Under the pieces are notes generated by a model. It was given only the letters and a program-made list of their open reading frames with translations, had not been told where the DNA came from and ran no database searches. This document shows positions 8,097 to 16,345 of a stretch of DNA of 64,000 nucleotides, one piece after another (position 1 is the first letter of the stretch; every line of letters begins with the position of its first letter). The stretch spans positions 1,364,001 through 1,428,000 of the forward strand of contig NZ_CP073066.1 in assembly GCF_018314255.1 (NCBI RefSeq), given 5' to 3'. The position numbers were made by a program, and so were the translations under genes. Origin of the DNA: Lentilactobacillus buchneri (GTDB lineage Bacteria > Bacillota > Bacilli > Lactobacillales > Lactobacillaceae).

Positions 8097-9059
8097 ATGG
8101 TTACAATCCGAGACATTGCCAGACGGCTGGGCTTATCGGTTTCCACCGTGTCACGGGCACTCAATGATAATAAACGCATCAGTCTCAAGACTCGCCGCAG
8201 CGTCAAGAAAACGGCGGATTTGATGGGGTATCAGCCCAACTATAACGCTAAGAATCTGACCAATCGTGAAGCCAATACCGTCGGCGTCGTCTTCCCAGTT
8301 AATAACCGGGTTGTCGAAAATATTTTTTACGTTGGTATTTTGCGGGGGATTAACGCGCAGCTCAACAGCCGCAATTACGTCCTATCAATCGCGATTGGAG
8401 ACAGTACTGAACAGGTAATCGAGAATGTTAAATCAATGATTACCCGCGCCCAAATCAAACATTTTATCCTGCTATACTCCCACCAAAATGACCCAGTCAT
8501 CGAAATGCTGCAAAAAGAAAACGTTGATTTTGTGACAATTGGTAAACCGGCGGCCGGACAAGATTGGCTGTATGTCGATAACGATAACGTCCAGGCCGGA
8601 TTTGACGGCACCAACTACTTAATTGATCACTATCAGTGCCAGAATCCAATTTTTGTCCAAACCCATAACGGTTGGCCGTATGAAATTGATCGGCGCAAGG
8701 GTTACCTGGCAGCGATGAAGCAGGCCGGCAAATCGCCTGTCGTGCTGTCAACTCAAGAGAATGATGAATTAGAAGATCAGTTCATTCGCGACAATCCGCA
8801 GATGGATGGAATCGTCGCCATTGATGATTACAGTGGCCTGCAAATGTACCACCGTTTCAAAATGATTAATCCTAATAAAAACGTTGAAGTTCTTGGTTAC
8901 AACAATTCACTACCAAGTGAACTCACCGATCAGCATTTCCATTCTGTTGATATTCATCCAGATGAAATGGGGCAGTCGGCAGTTAAGCTATTACTGGATA
9001 AACCAGCAGAGGATGAGCAGGTAATTGATCACATCATTGTTGGACATGAGATTCTGTAG
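8097..9059 (+). CDS. LacI/GalR-family transcriptional regulator
   Basis: The N-terminal helix-turn-helix (TIRDIARRLGLSVSTVSRAL, residues 3-22) and hinge helix are followed by a periplasmic-binding-protein-like sensor domain, about 320 residues in all. GGGGAGG eight bases upstream marks ATG 8097 as the start rather than the longer in-frame opening at 8028. It resembles maltose-type (MalR) regulators, and LacI-type palindromes occur in the window at 18137, 19376 and 55530. However, it now lies about 11 kb from malT, with an accessory island in between, so the target is an inference. Nothing co-directional follows except a tiny open frame. Confidence 0.9.
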   Translation: MVTIRDIARRLGLSVSTVSRALNDNKRISLKTRRSVKKTADLMGYQPNYNAKNLTNREANTVGVVFPVNNRVVENIFYVGILRGINAQLNSRNYVLSIAIGDSTEQVIENVKSMITRAQIKHFILLYSHQNDPVIEMLQKENVDFVTIGKPAAGQDWLYVDNDNVQAGFDGTNYLIDHYQCQNPIFVQTHNGWPYEIDRRKGYLAAMKQAGKSPVVLSTQENDELEDQFIRDNPQMDGIVAIDDYSGLQMYHRFKMINPNKNVEVLGYNNSLPSELTDQHFHSVDIHPDEMGQSAVKLLLDKPAEDEQVIDHIIVGHEIL

Positions 9060-9139
9060 ATTGGGAGGATTGATTTCATACTTCAAAAATGTGTGTTTTG
9101 CATTCAATTCAGCAGTTAATAACCAAAGGATATCAGGAA

Positions 9140-9214
9140 ATGTTTAAAGATAACTGGTGGCCACTACCGATTCTCAACGGTATTATCGGCATCTCTATTT
9201 ACCCCTTCTGGTAA
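9140..9214 (+). CDS. Possible 24-residue hydrophobic peptide
   Basis: An ATG with AAAGGA about ten bases upstream opens a 24-codon frame. It encodes a Trp- and Ile-rich peptide (MFKDNWW... ending GISIYPFW). It lies between the LacI gene and the terminator of the accessory island. It may be a real small membrane peptide, a leftover of a gene once downstream of lacI, or chance. I know of no family. Confidence 0.25.
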   Translation: MFKDNWWPLPILNGIIGISIYPFW

Positions 9215-9240
9215 TTGGCGTGAATAACATTTACACTAGT

Positions 9241-9272
9241 AAAAAAAACTGAAAGTGTAATTCATTTCAGTT
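9241..9272 (-). terminator. Terminator of the accessory-island operon
   Basis: Minus-strand AACTGAA pairs with TTCAGTT and is followed by eight T residues, just beyond the stop of the last island gene (9296). Confidence 0.75.
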
Positions 9273-9295
9273 CACCTCATCATGTAGTTGTGAAA

Positions 9296-9814
9296 CTACT
9301 TTTTTAAATAACTGTTAAGCAACATTAAGTAAGCAGTTGTAGTATTTACAAATTCGGTGACGGACTCACGATTTATTTCCGATAATAATGGATTCAGATA
9401 TCCGAAATATCCGTTTTCCCGTTGCTGGGCCTTAACAAATCGTGTAATTGTATTTTTCAATTCTACAGAGTCACTTTGTGTTAGCAGCATTATCGAACTG
9501 GTAGTGATGGCCTTAATATCATACTGCTGAATGCTAAATATTAAAAAGCCAATAAAGAAATTGTAATTTTTTCTATCTAACCGTCTTCCATAAACCACTT
9601 GATTATTTATAACATTTACCAGGGTTTGAAGACGAAGCTTTGGGGAGAATGAAATAAATTTTTCCCAATCAAACGCTATCTTATTGTTCTTCGATTTTAT
9701 AGGAATTTGATTAGTCCTTTTGAGAAGTGATACTAGTGTTGAGTATAGTTTGTCCTGACTGCTCATTGTTGATATGATTTGATTCAATGGTATCAATGAT
9801 TTTTGTTGTTTCAA
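9296..9814 (-). CDS. Unrecognised accessory protein C of the peptide/MFS island
   Basis: This is a 172-residue protein of no family I recognise. It begins at TTG 9814, seven bases after a clear GAGGTGA, and lies 12 bases downstream of the IS30-split gene, so it is the last cistron of the same operon. It is mostly helical and lacks a signal peptide. The segment VINNQVVYGRRLDRKNY resembles HAVISGSIYGRRLL in protein A of the same operon, followed by similarly spaced helices, so the two are probably distant paralogues. QQRENGYFGYLNP near residue 130 recalls repeats of alpha/alpha-barrel proteins, but only weakly. The gene is AT-rich compared with the surrounding core genes. Confidence 0.6.
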   Translation of the reverse strand: MKQQKSLIPLNQIISTMSSQDKLYSTLVSLLKRTNQIPIKSKNNKIAFDWEKFISFSPKLRLQTLVNVINNQVVYGRRLDRKNYNFFIGFLIFSIQQYDIKAITTSSIMLLTQSDSVELKNTITRFVKAQQRENGYFGYLNPLLSEINRESVTEFVNTTTAYLMLLNSYLKK

Positions 9815-10110
9815 AAGGGTTCACCTCTATTTGTTTATCAAAGTGTTTAATGATATTAGGCTAACTACGTCCAGAGTAGAATAATCTAAGTTGGTCGATT
9901 GTGCGATACTTTCAAGGTTTCGATTCAGAAATGATAGGTAAAAGAAAAACCGGTATTTTTTTGATAATAATGCAAACATTCCAACAGTTTCAACTCTTCC
10001 ATCCAGTCTACCGTTACTAACTTTTATCTTCAAAAGTGAATTAATTAGGCTAATTACAAATGATTCTATACCGAGTGACGAGGCATCCTTGCAAGAAATA
10101 ATGTGCTCAT

Positions 10111-11153
10111 GGTAGATTGCAAATTTAATCCGAATTTTTGGACAAATTTGTCAGCATAACCTGATACGGTGTTTGCCAGTCGAGTATTTTAAGCGGTCGC
10201 TGGTTAATTTGGAGTAACGTCGTCGTTAAATCTTGAGCACTAATGTGCTCAAAACGAGTCCCTTTAGGATAAAAATAACGTAAATTCCGATTAAAGCGTT
10301 CATTACTACCACGTTCAGCTGGAGTATAAGCATGGCAGTAATAGGTCTTAATACCATATTGTGATTCAAGTGATACTAGCCCACTAAACTCAGTGCCACG
10401 GTCCACAGTAAAGCTGTGCACCGGACCATTAAAAGTGGTTAGGAACTTAGTTAGTGCTTCATTAACAGTCGCTGTCGTCCGATCTTTTAACCGGTATGCC
10501 CAAAGGAACCGTGATTTTCGATCGATTAAAGTTAATAAAACTGCCTTACTATGCCCACGAGGACCAACGACTGTATCTAGTTCAAAATCGCCGATGCGAT
10601 TACGTTGATTAATGATCATGGGACGCTGTTCAATTGATCGCCCCAAAGATTGATTATATTTGGATCGTTGGTCAACGTTACGCCGTTGGCGTACGCCATG
10701 TTCAGGTAGATCATTCAAGGAGAAACCAATTCTCCCCTGATTTAGCCAATTATAAATAGATTTAGTAGCTAGTTTAAATTCGTGAGCAATCATTCCTGGT
10801 GACCAGCTTAGACGTAAATGGTTGAGAATTTTTTGCTTTAACTCATCGCTCAGCTTAGTTTTCCGACCACATCGTGATCGCTTGTATTCGGCATCTGTTT
10901 GTGCTAATTCAGCCTGATAAGGTTGACATCGAGATAATTCATAAGAAATTGTTGACGGTGATCGGTTCAGCCGAACGCCCATTTGGATATTGGACAGCCC
11001 TAGTTCACAAAAGGTTTCGATTTTAATTCGTTCGGAATAGGTTATACTAGACAAAAGATCAGCTCCTAAAAGATGGGTTTGTGGTAAACACCATTTTAAA
11101 GGAAGCTGATCTTTTTTGTCCGAACAGCGTTCGGATTAATTTTACAATCTACC
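10111..11153 (-). mobile_element. IS30-family insertion sequence, 1043 bp (ISLpl1-like)
   Basis: Terminal inverted repeats GGTAGATTGCAAATTTAATC at 10111 and, inverted, GGTAGATTGTAAAATTAATC at 11153 differ at two positions over 24. The flanking sequence TCAT is duplicated (10107-10110 and 11154-11157). The 1043-bp length is that of ISLpl1-type elements. One intact transposase gene fills it. Confidence 0.95.
10125..11054 (-). CDS. tnp: IS30-family transposase
   Basis: This 309-residue transposase has an N-terminal helix-turn-helix (LGLSNIQMGVRLNRSPSTIS, about residues 18-37) and a C-terminal DDE integrase core. The acidic residues lie in FELDTVVGPRG, FTVDRGTEFSG and GSNERFNRNLR. The frame is complete and starts close to the right terminal repeat, so the element is likely still mobile. 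Its insertion inactivated accessory protein B. Confidence 0.95.
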   Translation of the reverse strand: MSSITYSERIKIETFCELGLSNIQMGVRLNRSPSTISYELSRCQPYQAELAQTDAEYKRSRCGRKTKLSDELKQKILNHLRLSWSPGMIAHEFKLATKSIYNWLNQGRIGFSLNDLPEHGVRQRRNVDQRSKYNQSLGRSIEQRPMIINQRNRIGDFELDTVVGPRGHSKAVLLTLIDRKSRFLWAYRLKDRTTATVNEALTKFLTTFNGPVHSFTVDRGTEFSGLVSLESQYGIKTYYCHAYTPAERGSNERFNRNLRYFYPKGTRFEHISAQDLTTTLLQINQRPLKILDWQTPYQVMLTNLSKNSD

Positions 11154-11559
11154 TCATGATAAATTGATACTGGATCAACAAAAACACATGGCTTTTCATT
11201 TAGAGTTTGCAGAAGGCTGTACTGAAGTTGTTGCAGTTCGTCCAGTTCTACTCGATTAAGAACAAAGCTTTCTGAATTCATTGGATAAGTGTACGTAAAG
11301 TCGGAATTTATTATGCTATAAACTGCGAATATGGTATTTGCTTTGAGAAAGCATTTGGGAAGCCGTTGGATAAGGCCACTGTTGTAGAACAATTTGCAGA
11401 ACTTGGTTAGAATTAAGTATTCTTCCGTATTTACAGGTTGATTGACAAAATGCTTAATTAATACCCCAATCGAAATAGAGTAAGTTAAGTTTAAATATTC
11501 CCAAAAGTTGTAATCTTTATCCAATTTATCCTTAATTTCAGATTGAAGATCAGCAATCA

Positions 11560-12378
11560 TTATCTCACTTCCTCTAATATTATACGTACAAGTAATAGGT
11601 GGTAATAGTCCTTAAAATTTGTCCTCGTTATGTGATTTATTCTTTGGTTTTGAAAAATGTTTGTATCAATATAATCGATCTCATTCTCAATAGTTTTTCG
11701 GTCGCTAATACTCAATTCAAACAGTAGACAACTGGCAATCAGTGTTTCTACTGCTAAGTCGTAATGATGATCCAAGAGCGAAAAAAAGAATGCGTGTTGG
11801 AAATATTTAAAGTAATCATAGGTTGTTCTCGTTGGAAATAGATTACATAATAATCGCCTACCATAAATTGATCCAGAGATTACCGCATGGGTTGCACTAT
11901 AGATATCGTTATAATCGCTTATTTCAAGTGGCGTGTGGAGACCAAGTGAGCTTTTACAAATTAATTTTGAAATATGTTGAATTTCGCTACCATCATTTTT
12001 AACATATTCTAAGATTGCAAAGTGTTGCAATTGTAAAAGAATGGGGTTCCATGGTTCTAAATCCTCTTCAACCTTCGACAAAAAGAACGAATTAGACGAA
12101 GAGGTATTGGAGATAGATAGGCTGAGCAGTGCTCCCTCACAAAGTTGTGGAAATCTCGCACTGACATCTGGAACAAAGAAATAATGATTTAGCTTTGCAA
12201 CAAGGGAGGAAAACCCGTGCAAATGCTTTCGTAGATTGTTTTTACTGAAAATGTCTGTGATTATAAGTTCCATATATGCTTTTAGCTCTACATTCATTGT
12301 TGAGTTGACTGGAACATCTAATACATTAAAGAAATCCATGTTCCTCGAAATTAAATTATACATATTTTTATATTCCAT
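11560..12378 (-). CDS. Unrecognised accessory protein A of the peptide/MFS island
   Basis: This is a 272-residue, largely helical protein without signal peptide or membrane segments. I do not recognise the family with confidence. A segment near residue 160 (DYNDIYSATHAVISGSIYGRR) has the D-x-Y-x-x-T-H-x-V pattern that I loosely associate with uncharacterised DUF6895-like helical proteins. That link is tentative. The start is the ATG at 12378 behind AAAGGAGA, not the longer opening at 12471, which would overlap the exporter gene. It begins five bases after the MFS stop and its own stop overlaps the start of protein B, so it sits inside a tight operon. Confidence 0.65.
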   Translation of the reverse strand: MEYKNMYNLISRNMDFFNVLDVPVNSTMNVELKAYMELIITDIFSKNNLRKHLHGFSSLVAKLNHYFFVPDVSARFPQLCEGALLSLSISNTSSSNSFFLSKVEEDLEPWNPILLQLQHFAILEYVKNDGSEIQHISKLICKSSLGLHTPLEISDYNDIYSATHAVISGSIYGRRLLCNLFPTRTTYDYFKYFQHAFFFSLLDHHYDLAVETLIASCLLFELSISDRKTIENEIDYIDTNIFQNQRINHITRTNFKDYYHLLLVRIILEEVR

Positions 12379-12383
12379 GGTTA

Positions 12384-13616
12384 CTAGTCTCCTTTTGATA
12401 TTTTGTGTGAAAATCCTATGCTTATGAATAATATGAATAAGCCACTTAGCAGATAAATAGTGGGATTCCATGTATGAGCAAAAAGGAATCCAAACGTGAT
12501 AATTCCAAAGGGGGACATTAAGGATGACAAAGCGTCAACGGTTGAATTTACTCTTCCCTGATAGTCTAGCGGAACAGATTCCTTCACATAACTACTCATA
12601 GGAATATTTATACGTACTATCAATAAACCAACAAAAAAACAAAGGGTAGTTATTCCAATTAAGATAATTATAAGAACATTACTAAGGAAAAATACGCCCA
12701 TGGCAACAACAAGTATTCCAATTATAGCTAAGCGAAAGCCAATAACGGTTATATTCACACTTTTCATGAACCCTGAAGTAATTCCACCACTCAACATCCC
12801 GATTGATAACCCAACCTCAATAACAGCAAGTGAGAATGACCCCATATTTTTAGATTCAATCACGGTGATGGGCAACCCTATATTTATCGCTGCGAAGAAG
12901 AAGTTTATAAAAGAGCTTAGTAGTACTACTAATAACAAGTTCCGGTGAACTTTGATTATTGTTAGCCCTGAGGCTAGTTGAGAAAGTATGTTTTTTTGTG
13001 TACCTTGGAAAGTGTGATTACCGGTTGCATAAAGCTCAAACTTTATCAAAAATATTCCAAGTAAGACGATAATTTCTGTAACTCCCTCAAAAAATACTGA
13101 GGATTTAAAACCGAGAGTTGAATATAACAGTGAGCCAATAAATGGAGCAATCAATGTTGCTGAGAGGGTACAGGTTTGTTGGACTGACACCATTTTATTT
13201 ACTGAGCCTCTGGGCATCATAGAGATAACTGCTGCCTGATAACTTACTTTTCGTGATTGAGTAGATATGAGAATAATAAAAAGGCATATGGTTAAATACA
13301 CAAGAAACAGAGGTGACTTTATTGCTTTATTAATCCAAGCGGAAAGAATGACGAAAGTAATAACTAATCCCAACTGGCTTGTTAATGCAATATTTTTCTT
13401 TTTGTGCTGATCAACGTAAACTCCAATAAAGGGATTGAACAACAGAATGATGCCTGGCTCTAAAAGTTGAACCAAGGTAAATACTCCTGCATTGTGGTAT
13501 GTATGTAATAAAAGCAAACTTACAGAAAACATAAACGTGGATGAACCGATTTCGGAAAAAAAAGACGTCCATCCTGCCGTTATTAGTTGTCTTGAAATAC
13601 CTTTTGTTTTTTCCAT
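12384..13616 (-). CDS. MFS exporter of the accessory island
   Basis: This is an integral membrane protein of about 410 residues with roughly a dozen hydrophobic segments. The spacing and loop motifs (NPFIGVYVDQHKKK after the second helix, YQGRVNSTVDALSSLMSPFG near the end) are those of the MFS_3 drug or siderophore exporters (MefA/EntS type). The start is ATG 13616, nine bases after AGAGG. It is the first gene of the minus-strand operon and faces a small peptide gene across a shared intergenic region, so export of a peptide or small product is a reasonable guess. The DNA is AT-rich relative to the neighbouring pgi and gdpD genes. Confidence 0.85.
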   Translation of the reverse strand: MEKTKGISRQLITAGWTSFFSEIGSSTFMFSVSLLLLHTYHNAGVFTLVQLLEPGIILLFNPFIGVYVDQHKKKNIALTSQLGLVITFVILSAWINKAIKSPLFLVYLTICLFIILISTQSRKVSYQAAVISMMPRGSVNKMVSVQQTCTLSATLIAPFIGSLLYSTLGFKSSVFFEGVTEIIVLLGIFLIKFELYATGNHTFQGTQKNILSQLASGLTIIKVHRNLLLVVLLSSFINFFFAAINIGLPITVIESKNMGSFSLAVIEVGLSIGMLSGGITSGFMKSVNITVIGFRLAIIGILVVAMGVFFLSNVLIIILIGITTLCFFVGLLIVRINIPMSSYVKESVPLDYQGRVNSTVDALSSLMSPFGIITFGFLFAHTWNPTIYLLSGLFILFISIGFSHKISKGD

Positions 13617-13693
13617 AAGTATCATCCTCTTTTTTTATTGGAATAACTATAACATTAAAAAGCGATGAGGTTAATACAAAATTAAGAAAAAGC

Positions 13694-13733
13694 TTGACAT
13701 TATATTAAAAATGAATTAGAACAAAACTAATTC
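13694..13733 (+). promoter_or_regulatory. Promoter and palindromic operator of the island peptide gene
   Basis: TTGACA (13694-13699) lies 17 bases before TAGAAC (13717-13722). A perfect inverted repeat GAATTAG (13713-13719) / CTAATTC (13727-13733) covers the -10 region and looks like a repressor site. The peptide gene follows, and the exporter operon diverges from the same region. Confidence 0.5.
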
Positions 13734-13754
13734 AAATTAAAGGAAGCGATAATA

Positions 13755-13984
13755 ATGACTGAAAAGGATAATCAGCATTTTGTTAGTGCGGCCAATCTTG
13801 AGGCTCCAATCAGTAATGTTGTTGTCGAAAGAGGTGTATTCTTGTCCGTTAAGTGTTTATCTACTGTTGTGAAAATTACACCGTTTGATAAACACAAGTT
13901 TTCGTTGGAATAAATGACGATACCATTAGTTGTGGCAACATCAAAGCAACTGTTTCGTATCGTGTGAGGATGATGTGCACTTAA
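13755..13984 (+). pseudogene. Small peptide gene, apparently frameshifted (possible bacteriocin/RiPP precursor)
   Basis: ATG 13755 has a good AAGGAAG site and a promoter upstream. As read, it gives 52 residues (MTEKDNQHFVSAANLEAPIS... ending DKHKFSLE, stop at 13911-13913). One extra T in the TTTT run at about 13899-13902 would continue the frame to the stop at 13982-13984, giving about 76 residues with a tail FVGINDDTISCGNIKATVSY and a final MMCT. That tail has Cys, Ser and Thr residues as in modified peptides. The gene diverges from the MFS operon and ends at a terminator. It could be a bacteriocin-like or RiPP precursor, but no known modifying enzyme is adjacent. The frameshift could also be a sequencing error. 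Confidence 0.5.
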
Positions 13985-14011
13985 TTTAGTTGTACATTGT
14001 TTGTTGTAATT

Positions 14012-14055
14012 AAATAGCAGTCCTGGACGATTACCGTCGAGGACTGCTATTTTTT
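14012..14055. terminator. Bidirectional terminator between peptide gene and pgi
   Basis: AAATAGCAGTCCT pairs with AGGACTGCTATTT around an inner GACG/CGTC pair, with A and T runs on either side. It serves the converging peptide gene and pgi. Confidence 0.9.
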
Positions 14056-14068
14056 GGACTTTTGAAAG

Positions 14069-15415
14069 TTAGATGCGCTTCTTAAGTTCCTTACCCTTTT
14101 CTTCAAACCCAGGTTTGCCAAGTAATGCAAACATATTCTGCTTGTATGCTTCAACACCTGGTTGATTGAATGGGTTGATACCGTTTAAGTAACCGGAAAT
14201 GGCAACCGCAACCTCGAAGAAGTAGATCAAATATCCCAATGTGTATGGTGTTTCGTCCGGGATGTGAACGGCCATGTTCGGCACGTTACCATCTGTGTGG
14301 GCGAGGACTACCGCATGGAAGGCTTCGGTGTTGGCATAGTCCATCGTGCGGCCTTCAAGATAGCCTAAGCCATCCAAGTTGTCTTTTTCTTTAGGGATGT
14401 CAACGTCGTGGTTTGGCTTATCCAACTTGATAACCGTTTCCATGAGGTTTCGCAAGCCTTCTTGGATGTATTGACCTAGGGAATGCAGGTCGGTTGTGAA
14501 GTTGGCAGATGATGGGTAAATTCCCTTTTGGTCTTTACCTTCGGACTCACCCATCAATTGCTTCCACCATTCGGCGAAGTAGGTCATGTTTGGTTCGTAG
14601 TTTTCCAATAATTCAGTGGTGAAGCCTTTTCGGTACAAGATGTTTCGGTAGGCAGCGTACTGGTAAGCCTCGTTCTTGGTCAAATCAGGATCGCTGTATT
14701 CATCGGCAGCATCTGCGGCACCTTTCATCAACTGTTCAATGTCAGCACCGGAAACAGCGATTGGCAGCAGGCCAACTGGGCTCAAGACTGAGTAACGGCC
14801 GCCGATACCATCGGGGATGATAAAGGTTTCATAACCACTGGCGTCAGCTTCTTTGCGTAAAGCACCGTGAGCTTTGTCAGTTGTAGCGTAGATCCGTTCT
14901 TTAGCGCCTTCTTCACCATATTTGGCGATGAGACGTTCCTTGAAGATTCGAAATGCAATTGAAGGTTCAGTGGTCGTACCTGATTTAGAGATGACGTTCA
15001 CTGAGAAGTCACGGTCGCCGATCAAGTTAATCAGATCATAAACGTATGAGGAGCTCAATGAATTACCTGCAAACATCACTTGTGGGAATTTGCGCTGGTC
15101 ATCTGGCAAATAATTGAAGAAAGTATCATTCAAGAAGTCAACGGCCATCTTGGCACCGAGGTATGAACCACCGATCCCGATGACAACCAAGACTTTGGAG
15201 TCTGACTGAATCTTTTTAGCAGCTGCCTGGATGCGGGCAAATTCTTCTTTGTCGTAATCCTTTGGCAGAGTCAGCCAGTCACGGAAATCGCTGCCGGCAC
15301 CAGTGCCTTTGCGTAATTCATTGTCCGCAGCATTCACTAATGCCTGCATTTCACCGAGTTCGTTGTCGTGAACGAACTTTGATAATTTTGAGCCATCAAA
15401 AGAAATATGAGCCAT
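14069..15415 (-). CDS. pgi: Glucose-6-phosphate isomerase
   Basis: This cytosolic enzyme interconverts glucose-6-phosphate and fructose-6-phosphate. The 448-residue protein has the family signatures [13 protein letters not shown] near residue 75, [17 protein letters not shown] and [14 protein letters not shown]. The start is ATG 15415 ([11 protein letters not shown]) behind AGAAGGGAAG; the longer opening to 15469 adds an unlikely tail. It lies next to fructose and mannitol genes. In heterofermenters, Pgi feeds fructose-6-phosphate from fructokinase into the phosphoketolase route, which fits the neighbourhood. Confidence 0.96.
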   Translation of the reverse strand: MAHISFDGSKLSKFVHDNELGEMQALVNAADNELRKGTGAGSDFRDWLTLPKDYDKEEFARIQAAAKKIQSDSKVLVVIGIGGSYLGAKMAVDFLNDTFFNYLPDDQRKFPQVMFAGNSLSSSYVYDLINLIGDRDFSVNVISKSGTTTEPSIAFRIFKERLIAKYGEEGAKERIYATTDKAHGALRKEADASGYETFIIPDGIGGRYSVLSPVGLLPIAVSGADIEQLMKGAADAADEYSDPDLTKNEAYQYAAYRNILYRKGFTTELLENYEPNMTYFAEWWKQLMGESEGKDQKGIYPSSANFTTDLHSLGQYIQEGLRNLMETVIKLDKPNHDVDIPKEKDNLDGLGYLEGRTMDYANTEAFHAVVLAHTDGNVPNMAVHIPDETPYTLGYLIYFFEVAVAISGYLNGINPFNQPGVEAYKQNMFALLGKPGFEEKGKELKKRI

Positions 15416-15540
15416 ATTATTAGTACTTCCCTTCTTGGAATCATTCAATGATTTAATTATAAAACACAAATGGGGCTAGGACAAAAAGCATTTGCCCCAG
15501 CCCCGTTTGTTAACCACTGTTATCTAGCTGAAACGTGTTC

Positions 15541-15640
15541 CGACGCAACTAATGCTAACGTGTAAGACCAAAAAGCTTTAAATCCAAGACCAGGATTTAA
15601 ATCTTTTCGGTCTTACACACCGCATCACCCGTTGCTCGTC
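15541..15640. repeat. Long intergenic hairpin repeat, copy B
   Basis: A core stem GTGTAAGACC / GGTCTTACAC (15560-15618), with an inner TTAAATCC/GGATTTAA pair, is enclosed by CGACGCAAC...GTTGCTCGTC. The junctions read CTAAC-stem-ACCGCATC. The same junctions and outer arms occur in the copies at 16204 and 43057 around unrelated stems. A further GC-rich hairpin (15471-15505) lies between it and pgi. The rest of the gap between pgi and the VOC gene is empty. Confidence 0.85.
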
Positions 15641-15650
15641 ACACTCTGTC

Positions 15651-16040
15651 CTACAGGATTTGGCAGAACTCGATTGTTTCTTCGTTAGGGCCAAGGATGT
15701 TGAAGAATTTAATTCCCTTATCCCAGAATGAAGGAATGGATTGAATTTCATCATTCACCATGCGTAATCCCTGAGCTTTGGCATCAGCGAAAGCTTTTTC
15801 AACATCTGGTGTATTCAGTGAAATATGGTTGATTGCACCAGCTTTACGAGCAGTTGGATCGCCTTCCCAAGTTTCAATGGTTAAGTTGCCAAAACGCATG
15901 AATGCGCAGCGGTTCTCACCGTTATGGAATAAGCCGGCTTGTTCAAAGCCAAGTGATTCATAAAATGCGATTGTTTTGTCCAAATCAACGGATGGAATTC
16001 CAACGTGTTGAATTCCTGTAATATCATCTTTAATTGCCAT
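15651..16040 (-). CDS. VOC (glyoxalase-fold) family protein
   Basis: This 129-residue protein has the paired beta-alpha-beta-beta-beta modules of the vicinal-oxygen-chelate superfamily. Candidate metal ligands are in the usual places: His in GIQHVGI, Glu in TIETWEG, His in INHISLN and Glu in ETIEFCQ. It could be a lactoylglutathione-lyase-like or dioxygenase-like enzyme; the substrate cannot be read from sequence. AAGAGG precedes the ATG at 16040. It lies alone between two copies of the hairpin repeat. Confidence 0.85.
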   Translation of the reverse strand: MAIKDDITGIQHVGIPSVDLDKTIAFYESLGFEQAGLFHNGENRCAFMRFGNLTIETWEGDPTARKAGAINHISLNTPDVEKAFADAKAQGLRMVNDEIQSIPSFWDKGIKFFNILGPNEETIEFCQIL

Positions 16041-16203
16041 GTTTAATTGCCTCTTTCATATTAATTGTGTAACCGCGTTCATTTACGAGGAAACCCAAGC
16101 CCAAGGAACTTCCAGTAAAAACCAGGGTTGATTTTTAATAAAGCACCTTGGGCAAATGTTTGTTAGCCGATTTTGAGATTCCTTCGGCTTCCGAAATACG
16201 CTC

Positions 16204-16341
16204 CGACGGCCGGGTGAAGCCCTGCCTAGCCTACTTGGCGACGGCCCAGATGCTAACTTCTAAGTGCCCTTTAATTAAAGTCCCAAAGTCAGGGACTTTA
16301 ATTAAAGGGCACTTAGAAACCGCATCTCCCGGGCCTCGTCG
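16204..16341. repeat. Long intergenic hairpin repeat, copy A
   Basis: The core is a perfect stem of about 26 bp (16258-16283 with 16293-16318, TTCTAAGTGCCCTTTAATTA and its mirror). Outer arms GACGGCCC.GATGC and GCATC...GGGCC.CGTC enclose it. A 37-base module (16204-16240) recurs inverted at 35498-35534 with few changes. A second, unrelated hairpin (CCCAAGG/CCTTGGG, 16090-16155) lies to its left. Together these fill the 300-base gap between the VOC and membrane-protein genes. Confidence 0.9.
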
Positions 16342-16345
16342 CGCT

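Larger units (their letters stand above)
9827..11560 (-). pseudogene. Unrecognised accessory protein B, split by IS30
   Basis: The 5' part (11560 to 11158) and 3' part (10110 to 9827) lie either side of the IS30 element. Removing the element and one 4-bp target copy joins them in frame (...SIYHE + HIISCKD...) to a protein of about 228 residues. The sequence is mostly helical with no signal peptide or known motif. It starts by overlapping the stop of protein A and ends 12 bases before protein C. In this strain the protein would stop after 154 residues with an IS-encoded tail, so it is probably inactive. A short 3' fragment could restart at TTG 10033. Confidence 0.75.
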
